Source: an uncultured Dysosmobacter sp. (GTDB lineage Bacteria > Bacillota > Clostridia > Oscillospirales > Oscillospiraceae). From it: a stretch of DNA of 64,000 nt. The notes beneath the pieces are model-generated. The model was not told the origin of the DNA, did no database searches, and saw only the letters and a program-made list of their open reading frames with translations. Positions within the stretch are counted from its first letter, which is position 1. Every line of letters starts with the position of its first letter. A program made the translations under genes and the position numbers. Positions 1 to 9,549 of this stretch are shown here, piece after piece. The DNA lies in NCBI RefSeq assembly GCF_947631635.1, contig NZ_CANRMB010000001.1, forward strand, positions 248,001 through 312,000, in the 5' to 3' direction.

Positions 1-1
1 A

Positions 2-1303
2 CTGGATGGGACCGTGGACTGGGCGGCGGTGGACCGGCGGCTTTGCGGGGCGCGGCAGTCCTCGCTGGACTATCTCCGCGCCGCCCTGACAGGGGAGCCC
101 TGTGAAGCGGCCCCGCCTGCCGGGGAGCCTGCGGCGGACGGCGCGCCTGTTCTGGCGAACCACACCCACTGCACCGGCTGCGGCGCCTGCGCCAGCGGCT
201 GTCCCAAAGACGCCATCTCCATGGAGCGGGACAAGGAGGGCTTTGCCTATCCCGTGGCCGATTTGGAGAAGTGCATTCACTGCGGCCATTGTACCGCCAT
301 CTGCCCCATCCTGCGGGAGCGGGAGCCGCATCCCCTGCCGGCGGCCTATGCCGCCTGGAACCGGGACGAGGGTGTGCGCAAGGACTCCACCTCCGGCGGC
401 GCGTTTACCGCGTTGGCGGACTATGTGCTGGAGGGGGGCGGCATCGTGTTTGGCGCGGCCTTCGACGGCAGGCAGCTCCTGCGCCATGCGGCCTGCTTCC
501 GGAAGGAGGACCTGTGGCGGCTTCGGGGGGCCAAATATGTCCAGAGCGACCTGGGGGAGACCTTCCGGGAGGTCCGGACCGCCCTGGAGAGCCGGACCGT
601 GCTGTTTTCCGGCACGCCCTGCCAGGTGGACGGCCTGTACCGCTATCTGGGCTGCCGCCCTGAAAATCTGATCACCTGCGACCTGGTGTGCCACGGCGTG
701 CCCTCCCCCGGCGTGTGGGAGGATATGGCCCGCTCCATCGAGCGGCGCAAGCGCCAGGGACTGCAGGCGGTGCGGTTCCGCAACAAGGTCACCGGCTGGA
801 AGGACAGCCACTTCACCGTCGTGTATGACGACGGCAGCGTGGATTCCGCCCCCCTGTTCCGCACGGAATACGGCCGGGCCTTCGGCAGGGCGCTGTTCCT
901 GCGGCCCAGTTGCCACCACTGCGCCTACACCAATCTGAACCGCCCCGGCGATTTCACTTTGGGGGACTTCTGGGGCCTGCGGCCGGACGAGCTGCCGGAA
1001 CAGCAGGAGAAGGGTATCAATCTGCTGCTGGTGAACACGGCCCACGGCAGCCACATCTTTGACCAGCTGCCCCTGAGCCGGCAGGCATTTCCCATTGAAC
1101 GGGCCATCGCCGGAAACCCCCGGCTGGCGTCGCCCATCGAGCAGCCCCCTGACCGGACGGCATTCTTCGCGGCCTATGCGCTGGAGCCTTTTGAGCAGGT
1201 GCGGAAGAAGTTCTGCGCCCTGCCGCCCCTGCCTGTACGGGCAGCGGGAAAGCTTCTGTCCCCGGAGGTCAAGGCAAAGCTCCGAAAAAAGCTCAAAAAA
1301 TGA
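2..1303 (+). CDS. Coenzyme F420 hydrogenase/dehydrogenase beta-subunit family protein with 2x[4Fe-4S] ferredoxin domain (5' truncated by window; possibly C-terminal half of a polysaccharide pyruvyl transferase fusion)
   Basis: CTGCGACASGCPKDAI and CIHCGHCTAICP cluster motifs, FrhB-like C-terminal domain (GTPCQVDGL, CHGVPSPGVW). Frame is open upstream of the annotated GTG at 14. Confidence 0.85.
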   Translation: MDGTVDWAAVDRRLCGARQSSLDYLRAALTGEPCEAAPPAGEPAADGAPVLANHTHCTGCGACASGCPKDAISMERDKEGFAYPVADLEKCIHCGHCTAICPILREREPHPLPAAYAAWNRDEGVRKDSTSGGAFTALADYVLEGGGIVFGAAFDGRQLLRHAACFRKEDLWRLRGAKYVQSDLGETFREVRTALESRTVLFSGTPCQVDGLYRYLGCRPENLITCDLVCHGVPSPGVWEDMARSIERRKRQGLQAVRFRNKVTGWKDSHFTVVYDDGSVDSAPLFRTEYGRAFGRALFLRPSCHHCAYTNLNRPGDFTLGDFWGLRPDELPEQQEKGINLLLVNTAHGSHIFDQLPLSRQAFPIERAIAGNPRLASPIEQPPDRTAFFAAYALEPFEQVRKKFCALPPLPVRAAGKLLSPEVKAKLRKKLKK

Positions 1304-1305
1304 GA

Positions 1306-1346
1306 AACGCTCCCGCGTCCGCACCGGCGGACACGGGAGCGTTTTT
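1306..1346 (+). terminator. Intrinsic terminator
   Basis: AACGCTCCCG..GTCCG/CGGAC..CGGGAGCGTTTTT hairpin plus T-run just after the stop at 1303. Confidence 0.8.
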
Positions 1347-1353
1347 GATAGGC

Positions 1354-1872
1354 TCAGACCCGGGCGGAAAGGTGGCCGCGAAGAGCGGGGACCCGGGGCA
1401 GAAGCGCCAGCAGGAGCAGGCCCAGCACATAGCAGGCGATGGCTTCGCCCAGGCCCACAGTAAAGGCGTTGTAGGCGAACAGCCCCAGGAAGGCGCCGGA
1501 AAAGCCCGCCTCGTACCAGGCGATCATGGCGCCGATGATGACGGCGTTGCAGAGCACCGGAGGCAGGGGGGCCAGCCACTTGTTGGGCATCCGGCGGGTC
1601 CACAGGGCCGCCAGCAGAGTGGCCAGAGAGCCGAAGATGATATCCAGCGGCCCGACGGTGCTCATGAGATTGGTGACAAGACAGCCGACGAACAGACCGG
1701 GGATGGCCTCCGGCAGAAAGAAGGGGAGGACCGTCAGAGCCTCGGAGAAGCGGCACTGGATAGGACCGTAGGCGATGCCGAACACAGAGGCAAACAGGGA
1801 GAGGACTGTGTAAAGGGCGGCGATGATGCCGGCGGTGGCCAGCTGGCGGGTGGTGAATTTGGATCCGGACAT
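1354..1872 (-). CDS. queT: QueT transporter family protein (queuosine precursor transporter)
   Basis: MSGSKFTTRQLATAGIIAALYTVLSLFASVFGIAYGPIQCRFSEALTVLPFF matches the QueT family pattern; SD GGAGGTC upstream. The ORF extension to 2037 is leader sequence. Confidence 0.85.
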   Translation of the reverse strand: MSGSKFTTRQLATAGIIAALYTVLSLFASVFGIAYGPIQCRFSEALTVLPFFLPEAIPGLFVGCLVTNLMSTVGPLDIIFGSLATLLAALWTRRMPNKWLAPLPPVLCNAVIIGAMIAWYEAGFSGAFLGLFAYNAFTVGLGEAIACYVLGLLLLALLPRVPALRGHLSARV

Positions 1873-2045
1873 GAAAAAAGACCTCCTTCTGATGTGTTGG
1901 AGGTCATTTTTGCGAAAAGGGCAAAAAGCGCAGGGTAAGGCCCGCGCAGCCTCCATTTTTTTGTTTAGAGAACGGCAAACCCATCTGGTTTTGCCGAACG
2001 AACGCCCAGAGCGGGCGCTTGGACAGGGAGATGGCACCTGTCAAA
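1873..2045 (-). promoter_or_regulatory. Structured 5' leader of queT; candidate preQ1-class riboswitch
   Basis: Mutually exclusive helices: SD strand (1880-1886) pairs with 1899-1905 (GACCTCC/GGAGGTC). The same 1900-1905 strand can instead pair with 1950-1955. Additional hairpin CGGCAAAACC/GGTTTGCCG. Confidence 0.45.
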
Positions 2046-2093
2046 GGGAACTATACCACAGGGGAGAAAAGAATACAAGAGGTTCCGAAAAAA

Positions 2094-2210
2094 TTAGAGC
2101 TTATCCCGAGATTAACCGCGCCCTGATTGTGCCGAAGCTTTTCGCTGGACAAAGTATGATGGAAAAATGCAGTGCAAGCGGGGGGCGGGTAATTTGGGGA
2201 TAAGCTCTTA
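2094..2210. repeat. Short inverted-repeat-bounded intergenic element (MITE-like), copy 1
   Basis: Perfect 12-bp terminal inverted repeat AGAGCTTATCCC (2096-2107) / GGGATAAGCTCT (2197-2208); related to 37058-37224. Confidence 0.65.
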
Positions 2211-2224
2211 AAAATACCATTGAA

Positions 2225-2250
2225 AAGAGCCGCCCCAAGGGGCGGCTCTT
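2225..2250 (-). terminator. Intrinsic terminator of anti-sigma gene
   Basis: AAGAGCCGCCCCAAGGGGCGGCTCTT palindrome immediately downstream of the stop at 2257. Confidence 0.75.
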
Positions 2251-2256
2251 CACCGT

Positions 2257-3063
2257 TCAGAAGCGATCCAGGATCACCAGAAAAACGTCGGAGTCCACAT
2301 CCGGATGGAGCGTTTCCTCAAAGTCCACGGCGGACAGCTGCGCCAGCAGGTCCTCATATGCCTCTCTTGGCAGTGCGTAGCTGGCGGACGTATCCGCCTC
2401 CGCAAAGGGCGTGTAATCTGCCAGCAGGTCCTCCGCCTCCCGGGGCAGAAACAGCGTGGCAAAGTAGAGCGCATCCTCCGCCTTGGACTCCTGAGCGGCC
2501 TCAAGTGTGCCGTATTCCGACGATTTGAAGGCGGCGGCAGCGGCGGGGGCCTCCGCGACGTCGTTGGATACAGGGGAGTCCTCCAGGGTGGTCCTGCATT
2601 CGCCGGAGGCGGGCTCTGCCAGGGCGTCATCGCTCTGGGCGTCGATCCAGGATTCTTCCGCCTCAGCGGGGGCCTCCGTGCAGGTTGTGGTATCCATGGC
2701 GGCGGGGGCTTTATGGCCGCCGCCAAGAGCCGCGCCCCGGATCAGCACCACGATGGCGCAGCAGGCGGCCAGGGGCAGCAGGAGCTTGGACAGCTGCTTC
2801 CGCTGCTTTTGCGGCGCGGCTTTGGCCTGCCGGGGCGCGGACTGCGCCCGGATGGCGCTCATCACGCCCCCGGCAAATCCGGCGGGCACCTCCACATCAT
2901 CCAGGCCGGGGAAGGCGGCGCGGATGGCCAGCGCGTCGTCCACATAGGCGCGGCAGCCGGGACAGACGTCCAGGTGCGCCTGCACCCGGGCCATCTCATC
3001 GGGGGACAGCTCTCCGTCCACATACAGGTCCAGCAGGGCCGCGTAGTCGTCACAGTATTTCAT
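2257..3063 (-). CDS. Anti-sigma factor with putative zinc-finger (zf-HC2) and one TM helix
   Basis: [41 protein letters not shown] zf-HC2 motif (HxxxCxxC), central TM segment, located after an ECF sigma gene with overlapping start. Confidence 0.85.
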   Translation of the reverse strand: MKYCDDYAALLDLYVDGELSPDEMARVQAHLDVCPGCRAYVDDALAIRAAFPGLDDVEVPAGFAGGVMSAIRAQSAPRQAKAAPQKQRKQLSKLLLPLAACCAIVVLIRGAALGGGHKAPAAMDTTTCTEAPAEAEESWIDAQSDDALAEPASGECRTTLEDSPVSNDVAEAPAAAAAFKSSEYGTLEAAQESKAEDALYFATLFLPREAEDLLADYTPFAEADTSASYALPREAYEDLLAQLSAVDFEETLHPDVDSDVFLVILDRF

Positions 3064-3674
3064 TTGCAGCCCTCCTCTCTTGCTTCTTTGGACGCAGGGG
3101 CGGCGGAAAAGTTCCCGCTTTTCAGCAAAAAGTTTCGCAGCTGCTTCCGCCCCCGGCTGATGCGGGATTTCACCGTGCCGATATCCAGGGACAGGGCGTC
3201 CGCGATCTCGTCGTAGGAGAGCTGGTGCAGCTCCCGCAGGATCAGCACCTCCCGGTGCTCCGGAGACAGGGCCTGCAGCCCGGTCTCGATCTGGCCCCGC
3301 AGCTCCGACTGCTCCGCCGCCTCCTGGGGCGAGGCGGCGCGGTCCGGGATGTCCAAATTCTGTTCCTCGTCGTTCAGGGATGGCCCTGCGGCGGTCCGGT
3401 GGCGGCCCTCCCGCCGCAGCAGGTCCACGCAGGCGTTGGACGCCAGGCGGTAGAGCCAGGTGGAAAAGCTGGACTCGCCCCGGAAGAAGGCCAGCCCCTG
3501 CCAGGCGGCGAGAAACGCCTCCTGGGCCGCCTCGGCGGCGTCCTCCGGATTCCGGCACATCCGCAGGGTCAGGGCAAAGACCCGCTTTTCATAGAGCCGG
3601 ACCAGCTGCTCAAAGGCGTCCTGGTCCCCCTGCCGGGCTGCCTGGATCCAGTTTTGCTCCTGTAAATCCTTCAT
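3060..3674 (-). CDS. RNA polymerase sigma factor, ECF (SigW/RpoE-like)
   Basis: Sigma-70 region 2 ([45 protein letters not shown]) and region 4 ([26 protein letters not shown]). Confidence 0.92.
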   Translation of the reverse strand: MKDLQEQNWIQAARQGDQDAFEQLVRLYEKRVFALTLRMCRNPEDAAEAAQEAFLAAWQGLAFFRGESSFSTWLYRLASNACVDLLRREGRHRTAAGPSLNDEEQNLDIPDRAASPQEAAEQSELRGQIETGLQALSPEHREVLILRELHQLSYDEIADALSLDIGTVKSRISRGRKQLRNFLLKSGNFSAAPASKEAREEGCK

Positions 3675-4639
3675 ATCAGGTCCCTTTTGATCCCTTTCGT
3701 CACATTGTACACATCTTCCAGGGTGTTCATTTTCACGATCTGCTCCTTGTAATAGCCGGAATGAGGCACGCCCTTGAGATACCAGCAGTAGTGCCTGCGG
3801 GCCTCCAGCACCGCCACCCGCTCCCCCTTGGCGGCGGCCGCCAGCTCAAATTGGCGGACGGCGGTGTCGCACCGCTCCGCGAGACTGGGCAGAGGGGGGA
3901 TGGGCCGTCCCTCCAGCGCGGCCTTGGCCTGCTGGAACAGCCAGGGGTTGCCGAAGCAGCCCCGGGCGATCATGGCCATGTCCGCCTTGGTGTGCCGGAG
4001 GATGCGGAGGGCGTCCTCCGGCTTCCAGATATCGCCGTTGGCGATGACCGGGATGGAGACCGCCTCCTTCACCTGCCGGATGCAGTTCCAGTCCGCCTGT
4101 CCGCCGTAGACCTGGGCGCGGGTGCGGCCGTGGACGGCTACGGCGGAGACCCCGGCGGCCTCCAGCGTTTGGGCGAACTCCACACAGTTGCAGCTGCCCA
4201 TATCCCAGCCCCGGCGGAACTTGGCGGTCACGGGCACCGGGACAGCCTTCACCACCGCCTCTACGATGCGCCCGGCCTTGTCCGGGTCGCGCATCAGGGC
4301 GGCGCCGTCCCCGTTGTTCACGATCTTTCCCATGGGGCAGCCCATATTGATATCAATGATATCCGCCTGGGTGTGTTCCAGGACGATCTGAGCGGCCTCC
4401 GCCATGCAGGCCGGGTCGCTGCCGAAGATCTGCACCGCGGCGGGATGCTCGCCGGGGAACTGCTGGAGCAGGGAGAGGGTCTTTTTGTCATGATAGCACA
4501 GGGCTTTGGAAGAGATCAGCTCTGTGACGGTATAGCCGGCGCCGCACTCGGCGCAGATCTGCCGAAAGGCCACGTCCGTGACGCCTGCCATGGGGGCCAG
4601 AGCCAGCTGAGAGTCGATTTCTACCGTTCCAATGCGCAT
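3671..4639 (-). CDS. dusB: tRNA dihydrouridine synthase
   Basis: [66 protein letters not shown]. Start taken at MRIGTVEID; the ORF extends to 4660. Confidence 0.93.
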   Translation of the reverse strand: MRIGTVEIDSQLALAPMAGVTDVAFRQICAECGAGYTVTELISSKALCYHDKKTLSLLQQFPGEHPAAVQIFGSDPACMAEAAQIVLEHTQADIIDINMGCPMGKIVNNGDGAALMRDPDKAGRIVEAVVKAVPVPVTAKFRRGWDMGSCNCVEFAQTLEAAGVSAVAVHGRTRAQVYGGQADWNCIRQVKEAVSIPVIANGDIWKPEDALRILRHTKADMAMIARGCFGNPWLFQQAKAALEGRPIPPLPSLAERCDTAVRQFELAAAAKGERVAVLEARRHYCWYLKGVPHSGYYKEQIVKMNTLEDVYNVTKGIKRDLI

Positions 4640-4820
4640 GGAGCACCGTCCTTTGTCCACAAAAATTCAAATTATCATACCATGAAACCGCGGAAAAGTC
4701 CACCACAAACAGCGGGCCGTCCCAGCTCGGCGTATGGCGGAGACTCCGGCGGCTTTACAAGGGGACTCTTCTTGACAGGATAGAATGAACTTGATAGATT
4801 GGCATTTGGAGGTGATGAGA

Positions 4821-5036
4821 ATGGCGTATACGACGGAGGAACTGGCCGAGGCAAAGAGACAGATCGACTCGACGCTGCGCAAACTGAGAGAGGTGGTCAG
4901 AACCTTAGAGGCAAAGGAAAGACCAGAGAGGTACCGATCACAGATCACCTTGGCAGAAAGGCGGATAAAGGCCTTTGAGATCGCAAATTACCTCATAGAA
5001 GAGGTGATCAAAAGCCGGCAGTCGACTGCCGGCTGA
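4821..5036 (+). CDS. Small conserved hypothetical protein (helical, charged)
   Basis: MAYTTEELAEAKRQIDSTLRKLREVVRTLEAKE; SD GGAGGTG upstream; hairpin after stop. Confidence 0.65.
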   Translation: MAYTTEELAEAKRQIDSTLRKLREVVRTLEAKERPERYRSQITLAERRIKAFEIANYLIEEVIKSRQSTAG

Positions 5037-5231
5037 CCGGGCGGTCCCAGACCGGGACTGCCCGGTTTATATTTTGCGGCGCTCCGCCGGCCGAAGGCGT
5101 CTCCCGGAGGCCGGAGACCGGCAAGGCGCCTGGGATCTCCATGGGAAATGCCCCGGTCTCTTTTCCCGACGGGATTTTTTCCTCCAACCCGGTAAAATGG
5201 TGGAAAAAATTGGACTTAGGAGGGACAGGCT

Positions 5232-7274
5232 GTGGAGCACGGTCAAATCACGTTGGGACGGGAGCAGTCGGCGCGGCTGCTGGCCTGGGGCATTCGCTTT
5301 TTCCTGACAGCGGCACTGACCGCCAGTCAGACGCCGGGGGGATATGCACCCTTTGCCCTGGGCTGTATCGCGGCGGCGGGGCCAGGGGCCGGGGGGATCG
5401 CCGCCCTGGCGGGAGCCGGTGTGGGGGCGGCGCTGTTTCTGGAGTTTTCCGACGCCCTGCCCTGCCTGGCCACAGGGATCCTCATTTTTACCGCCGCCAC
5501 CGCCTTCCAGGGGAGCAGGGCGCTGAACCGGCCGAAGGTGACCGCGCTGACAGCGGCGGGCTTTTCCATGGCGGTGGGCGGCATCTATGTCATCCAGTCC
5601 CTGGCCCCGCTGGACCACCTGATGCCCTGCGTGGCCGCGGCGGGGCTGACGGGGGCCTCGGCCTGGTTTTTCCGGCCACTGTTTTCCCCTGGCGGCGATC
5701 AGTCGCTGGCGGACGGCATGTTGTTTCTGGCGGCGGCTCTGCTGCTGGCACTGGCGGACCTGGAGGTCCTGGGCCTGTCCCTGGGGCGGATGCTGCTGTG
5801 CGTCCTGCTGGCCTACACCGCCTATGACCGGGGCACCGTGGCCGGGGCCTCGGCGGGGCTGGGCCTGGGCTTGACGGCGGACCTCTGCGCCGGAACGGGC
5901 AGCGGGCTCTTCACCGCGGGCTTCGGGCTGGCGGGCCTGCTGGCGGGCAGCCGAAAGGGGTGCCGCAGAAGCAGCGCGGCGCTGGCATTTCTGGCGGCGT
6001 GTCTGGCGGCACTTTTGCCTGTGCGGGACCCGCTGGCCCAGCCCCTGATGATGGAGGCGGTCATTGGAACGGGGATCTTCCTGTTGCTGCCCGGAAGACT
6101 GTTTGGCGGCAAGCGGGTGAAGCGGCTGGAGCCTGCGGCGGAGAACGCTGCGGCGGGAAACCGGTTGAAGGAACAGCTGACCAAGGCGGCGGGAGCGCTG
6201 CGGGACCTGTACGACAGCATGGGCCGGGGAGCGCCCCAGTCCACCGATGAGAATCCGGCCATCGTCTTTGACCGGGCGGCGGAAAAGGTGTGCCGGGGCT
6301 GCGCCCTGTGCGAGCTGTGCTGGCAGAAGGAGTACACCGGGACCTTCAACGCCCTCAACGACGCCACCCCCTATCTCTTGGAGCGCGGGCGGGCCGTGCC
6401 CAAGGATTTTCCCCGGTATTTCGCGGACCGCTGCATCCATCTGCCGGACTTTTTGACGGCGGTGAACGGAGAGCTGTCGGCCTTTCTGCTGCGGCGGCAG
6501 TACCGGCGGCAGCTGGAGGAGACCCGCCGCAGCGCCCGGGGGCAGTATGCCCAGCTCTCCGAGCTGCTGACCGCCACCGCTGCGGGGCTGGGAGAGGCTG
6601 TCACAACGGCGGGGGCCGCCCCGGCCTGCCGGGTGGGGGCGGTCCTGCGGCCCAAGGAGGGAGAGACGGCCTGCGGGGACACGGTGGTGTCCTTCCAGAC
6701 AGAGCGGGGGCAGTGGTGCCTTCTGCTGGCGGACGGCATGGGTAGCGGCGAGGCCGCCCGGAAGGAGTCCGCCCTGACCTGCCGCCTGCTGCGGCAGTTT
6801 TTGGAGGCGGGCATCGAACCGGAGGCGGCCCTGAAAACGCTGAATTCCGCCATGGCTCTGCGGGGCGCGGAGACGGGGAGCTTCACCACCATCGACCTGT
6901 GCGTCCTGGACCCGGCCTCCGGCGGCGCGGCCTTTTATAAGTTCGGCGCGGCGCCCAGCTATCTGAAAAAGGGGGGCATCGTGCGGCGGATCACGGGAGC
7001 CAGCCTGCCGGCGGGATTGCGGGGCGCGCCGGCATCGCCGGATGTGACCCGGGTGACGCTGGACCCCGGCGGCTTCGTGGTGATGATCAGCGACGGCGTG
7101 GCGGACCCCGGCCGGGATGAGTGGCTGCAAAATCTGCTGGCGGGCTGGAGCGGAGAGGACCCCCAGGTATTGGCGGGACTGATCCTGTCGGAGAGTATCC
7201 AGCGGGAGCGGCTGCAGGACGACTGCGGCGTCCAGGTGCTGTACCGCCCGCTCCCCGGTGCGAAAAAGGTGTGA
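5232..7274 (+). CDS. spoIIE: SpoIIE family PP2C-type serine phosphatase (stage II sporulation protein E)
   Basis: Multi-TM N-terminus and C-terminal PP2C domain (GDTVVSFQTERGQWCLLLADGMGSGEAARKES; FVVMISDGVAD). GTG start. Confidence 0.9.
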   Translation: MEHGQITLGREQSARLLAWGIRFFLTAALTASQTPGGYAPFALGCIAAAGPGAGGIAALAGAGVGAALFLEFSDALPCLATGILIFTAATAFQGSRALNRPKVTALTAAGFSMAVGGIYVIQSLAPLDHLMPCVAAAGLTGASAWFFRPLFSPGGDQSLADGMLFLAAALLLALADLEVLGLSLGRMLLCVLLAYTAYDRGTVAGASAGLGLGLTADLCAGTGSGLFTAGFGLAGLLAGSRKGCRRSSAALAFLAACLAALLPVRDPLAQPLMMEAVIGTGIFLLLPGRLFGGKRVKRLEPAAENAAAGNRLKEQLTKAAGALRDLYDSMGRGAPQSTDENPAIVFDRAAEKVCRGCALCELCWQKEYTGTFNALNDATPYLLERGRAVPKDFPRYFADRCIHLPDFLTAVNGELSAFLLRRQYRRQLEETRRSARGQYAQLSELLTATAAGLGEAVTTAGAAPACRVGAVLRPKEGETACGDTVVSFQTERGQWCLLLADGMGSGEAARKESALTCRLLRQFLEAGIEPEAALKTLNSAMALRGAETGSFTTIDLCVLDPASGGAAFYKFGAAPSYLKKGGIVRRITGASLPAGLRGAPASPDVTRVTLDPGGFVVMISDGVADPGRDEWLQNLLAGWSGEDPQVLAGLILSESIQRERLQDDCGVQVLYRPLPGAKKV

Positions 7275-7407
7275 GCGCGGGCCCGCGGCAGCGGATTTTC
7301 CGGCACCTTAAAAAGTCGGATACCGGCGGCTGATTTTTGGCGGTTCCCCGTATAAGATTTCCATCTCCGCGGCAAAATGGAAATATCAACAACAGGAGGC
7401 AAGACAG

Positions 7408-7680
7408 ATGGTCAAAGGAATTTCCAGAAGAGTTGTGGTGGTGGATTCTCCGGATCAGCGCTTTTTTGAGCAGGCGATCTTCATCGTGCGGAATGACGCC
7501 GCCGGTGAGGGCGTCACGGCCCGGGAGCTGGTGGAGGAGGCCAGGCGGGTGGCCCGGAATTACGCGGGCGGAAACCACGGCCGGTTCAGCCGGTCCTGGC
7601 GGGAGCTGTCTCCGGCGGTATATACGATGATGGGCGCGGCCGGGATCGGCCTGCTCTGGATGGTCGCGGCGCTGGTCTAA
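7408..7680 (+). CDS. Small conserved hypothetical protein with C-terminal TM
   Basis: MVKGISRRVVVVDSPDQRFFEQAIFIVRNDAAGEGVTARELVEEARRVARNYAG..; RBS AGGAGGC; followed by terminator. Confidence 0.7.
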   Translation: MVKGISRRVVVVDSPDQRFFEQAIFIVRNDAAGEGVTARELVEEARRVARNYAGGNHGRFSRSWRELSPAVYTMMGAAGIGLLWMVAALV

Positions 7681-7695
7681 CACTGCAATGAACAA

Positions 7696-7737
7696 AACAA
7701 CACACCTTCCGGCAAAGCCGGAAGGTGTGTTGTTTTG
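7696..7737. terminator. Bidirectional intrinsic terminator
   Basis: AACACACCTTCCGGcaaaGCCGGAAGGTGTGTTgttttg between convergent genes. Confidence 0.8.
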
Positions 7738-7771
7738 TTTCAGAGAAGAGATGCCAAGGAGCCGGGCGGCG

Positions 7772-8677
7772 TCAGGGCTGAGCCGCAAAATAGCGGCGGG
7801 TGGTGTCCGCGTCGGCGGTGATCTGGGCTTTTAAAGCATCCAGGGAGTCGAACCGGACCTCGTCCCGGATGTGGTGGTAGAATTCCACCCGGACGGTCTG
7901 GCCGTACAGGTCGCCGTCAAAGTCCAGGAGCCAGGCTTCCACCGTGATATCCGAGCCGTTGTTCACCGTGGGGCGGGTGCCCACATTGGTGACGGCGGCA
8001 TAGCCGGCGCCGTCCGGCAGGACGACCCGGGTGGCGTAGACGCCGTGGCTGGGCACCAGCACATGGGGAGGCACCGCCAGGTTCACCGTGGGGATGCCGA
8101 TGGTGTGGCCGATGCGCCGCCCATGGCGGACCTCCTGGGTCAGGACATGGGGGTGGCCCAGAAAGCGGTTGGCCCGGTCGATCTGCCCCAGCTCCACCAG
8201 GCGGCGGATGTAAGTGGAGCTGACGGTGATGCCGCCCACCTCCACCTTGGGGATGATGTCGCAGCCAAGGCCCAGCTCGGCGCATTTCTGCGCCAGAAGC
8301 TCCGGAGAACCCTGATTTTTGTGGCCGAAGTGGTGGTCGTGGCCCGCCACCAGGTGGACGGCATGGTGCCGCTTCACCAAAATCTCTGTGATGTAATCCT
8401 GCCAGGAGGTGGTCATCATCTCCTGGTCAAAGGGGACCATGATGACCTCCTGGATGCCGTACAGGCGGCGGATCAGGTCCCGCCGGTCCTCCGGGGAGTT
8501 GATCAGGGGACAGGGGATGCCGGTGACGACCTCCTTCGGCACCCGGTCGAAGGTGAACACAGCGGAGGCAACGCCCCGGGCTGCGGCTTCCTCCGCGGTG
8601 CGCCGCAGCAGGGCGGCGTGGCCCAGATGGACTCCGTCGAAGAAGCCCAGGGCGATGACTTTTTCCTTACTGGACAT
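7772..8677 (-). CDS. ribF: Bifunctional riboflavin kinase/FAD synthetase
   Basis: VIALGFFDGVHLGHAALL, HHFGHKNQGSPE, STYIRRLVELG, GIPTVNLAVPP. Start MSSKEKVIALG. Confidence 0.93.
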   Translation of the reverse strand: MSSKEKVIALGFFDGVHLGHAALLRRTAEEAAARGVASAVFTFDRVPKEVVTGIPCPLINSPEDRRDLIRRLYGIQEVIMVPFDQEMMTTSWQDYITEILVKRHHAVHLVAGHDHHFGHKNQGSPELLAQKCAELGLGCDIIPKVEVGGITVSSTYIRRLVELGQIDRANRFLGHPHVLTQEVRHGRRIGHTIGIPTVNLAVPPHVLVPSHGVYATRVVLPDGAGYAAVTNVGTRPTVNNGSDITVEAWLLDFDGDLYGQTVRVEFYHHIRDEVRFDSLDALKAQITADADTTRRYFAAQP

Positions 8678-8682
8678 ATCGG

Positions 8683-9549
8683 TTACGCTCCAAAAAAGTT
8701 CTTGATGGAAGTCAGCGTGCCGTGTTCGGCACGGGAGAGGCACAAAAAGTCATGATTTTGCCCGTAGACGCGGTAGATCCCGTCGGGGAGGGAGGCCTCC
8801 GTAATGGGATTGCCGCAGCGGACCCGCTTTTCCCTCCCGGCTGATTTCAGCGGCAGGCTTGGATACTGGGCGAACAGGCTGTCCGTGGGCAGAAGCAGGG
8901 ACTCCCCCTGTTCCTGTACATCCTCCATGGTGACGGCCTGCTCCAGGGAAAAGCCCGCCGCCATGGTCCGGCGCAGCTGGTACATGGCGCCGCCGCAGCC
9001 AAGGGTCCGGCCGATGTCGTGACAGAGGGTGCGGATGTAGGTGCCCTTGGAACAGACGCAGCGGAACAGAAAGTCCGTCTCGCCCGCCTGTTCCAAAAGC
9101 TCCAGCGCATAGATGGTGACGGGCCGGGGCCTTCGGGCCACCTCCTGGCCCCTGCGGGCCAAGTCATACAGCTTTTGACCATGGATCTTGATGGCGGAGT
9201 ACATGGGAGGGATCTGCTGGATGTCCCCCAGAAAGCGGGCGAGGGCGGCCTCCACATCAGCGCGGGAGACGGAGACGGGATGGGTCTCCAGGGTCTCGCC
9301 GGTGGTGTCCTGGGTGTTGGTCACAAGCCCCAGGCGCAGCCCCGCCACATACTCCTTGCGGCTGTTTTCCGCGAACTCCACGGCCCGGGTGGCCTGTCCC
9401 ACGAACACGGGCAGAACGCCGGTGGCCATGGGGTCCAGGGTGCCGCCGTGGCCCACCCGCTTTTCCCGCAGGATGCCCCGCAGCTTGGCGCAGACGTCCA
9501 TGCTGGTCCATCCGGCGGGCTTGTCGATGATGATGATTCCGTTAGGCAT
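8683..9549 (-). CDS. truB: tRNA pseudouridine(55) synthase
   Basis: GIIIIDKPAGWTSMD, RVGHGGTLDPMATGVLPV, CSKGTYIRTLCHDIG. Confidence 0.95.
   Translation of the reverse strand: MPNGIIIIDKPAGWTSMDVCAKLRGILREKRVGHGGTLDPMATGVLPVFVGQATRAVEFAENSRKEYVAGLRLGLVTNTQDTTGETLETHPVSVSRADVEAALARFLGDIQQIPPMYSAIKIHGQKLYDLARRGQEVARRPRPVTIYALELLEQAGETDFLFRCVCSKGTYIRTLCHDIGRTLGCGGAMYQLRRTMAAGFSLEQAVTMEDVQEQGESLLLPTDSLFAQYPSLPLKSAGREKRVRCGNPITEASLPDGIYRVYGQNHDFLCLSRAEHGTLTSIKNFFGA

Noticed and set aside
1300-1938. 212-aa plus-strand ORF across the queT region
   Set aside because: Antisense shadow of queT with G/Q/A-rich translation and a terminator at its start.
5067-7130. 687-aa minus-strand ORF antisense to spoIIE
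   Set aside because: Low-complexity R/Q/G/P-rich translation typical of shadow ORFs in GC-rich DNA; spoIIE on the other strand has clear domain motifs.
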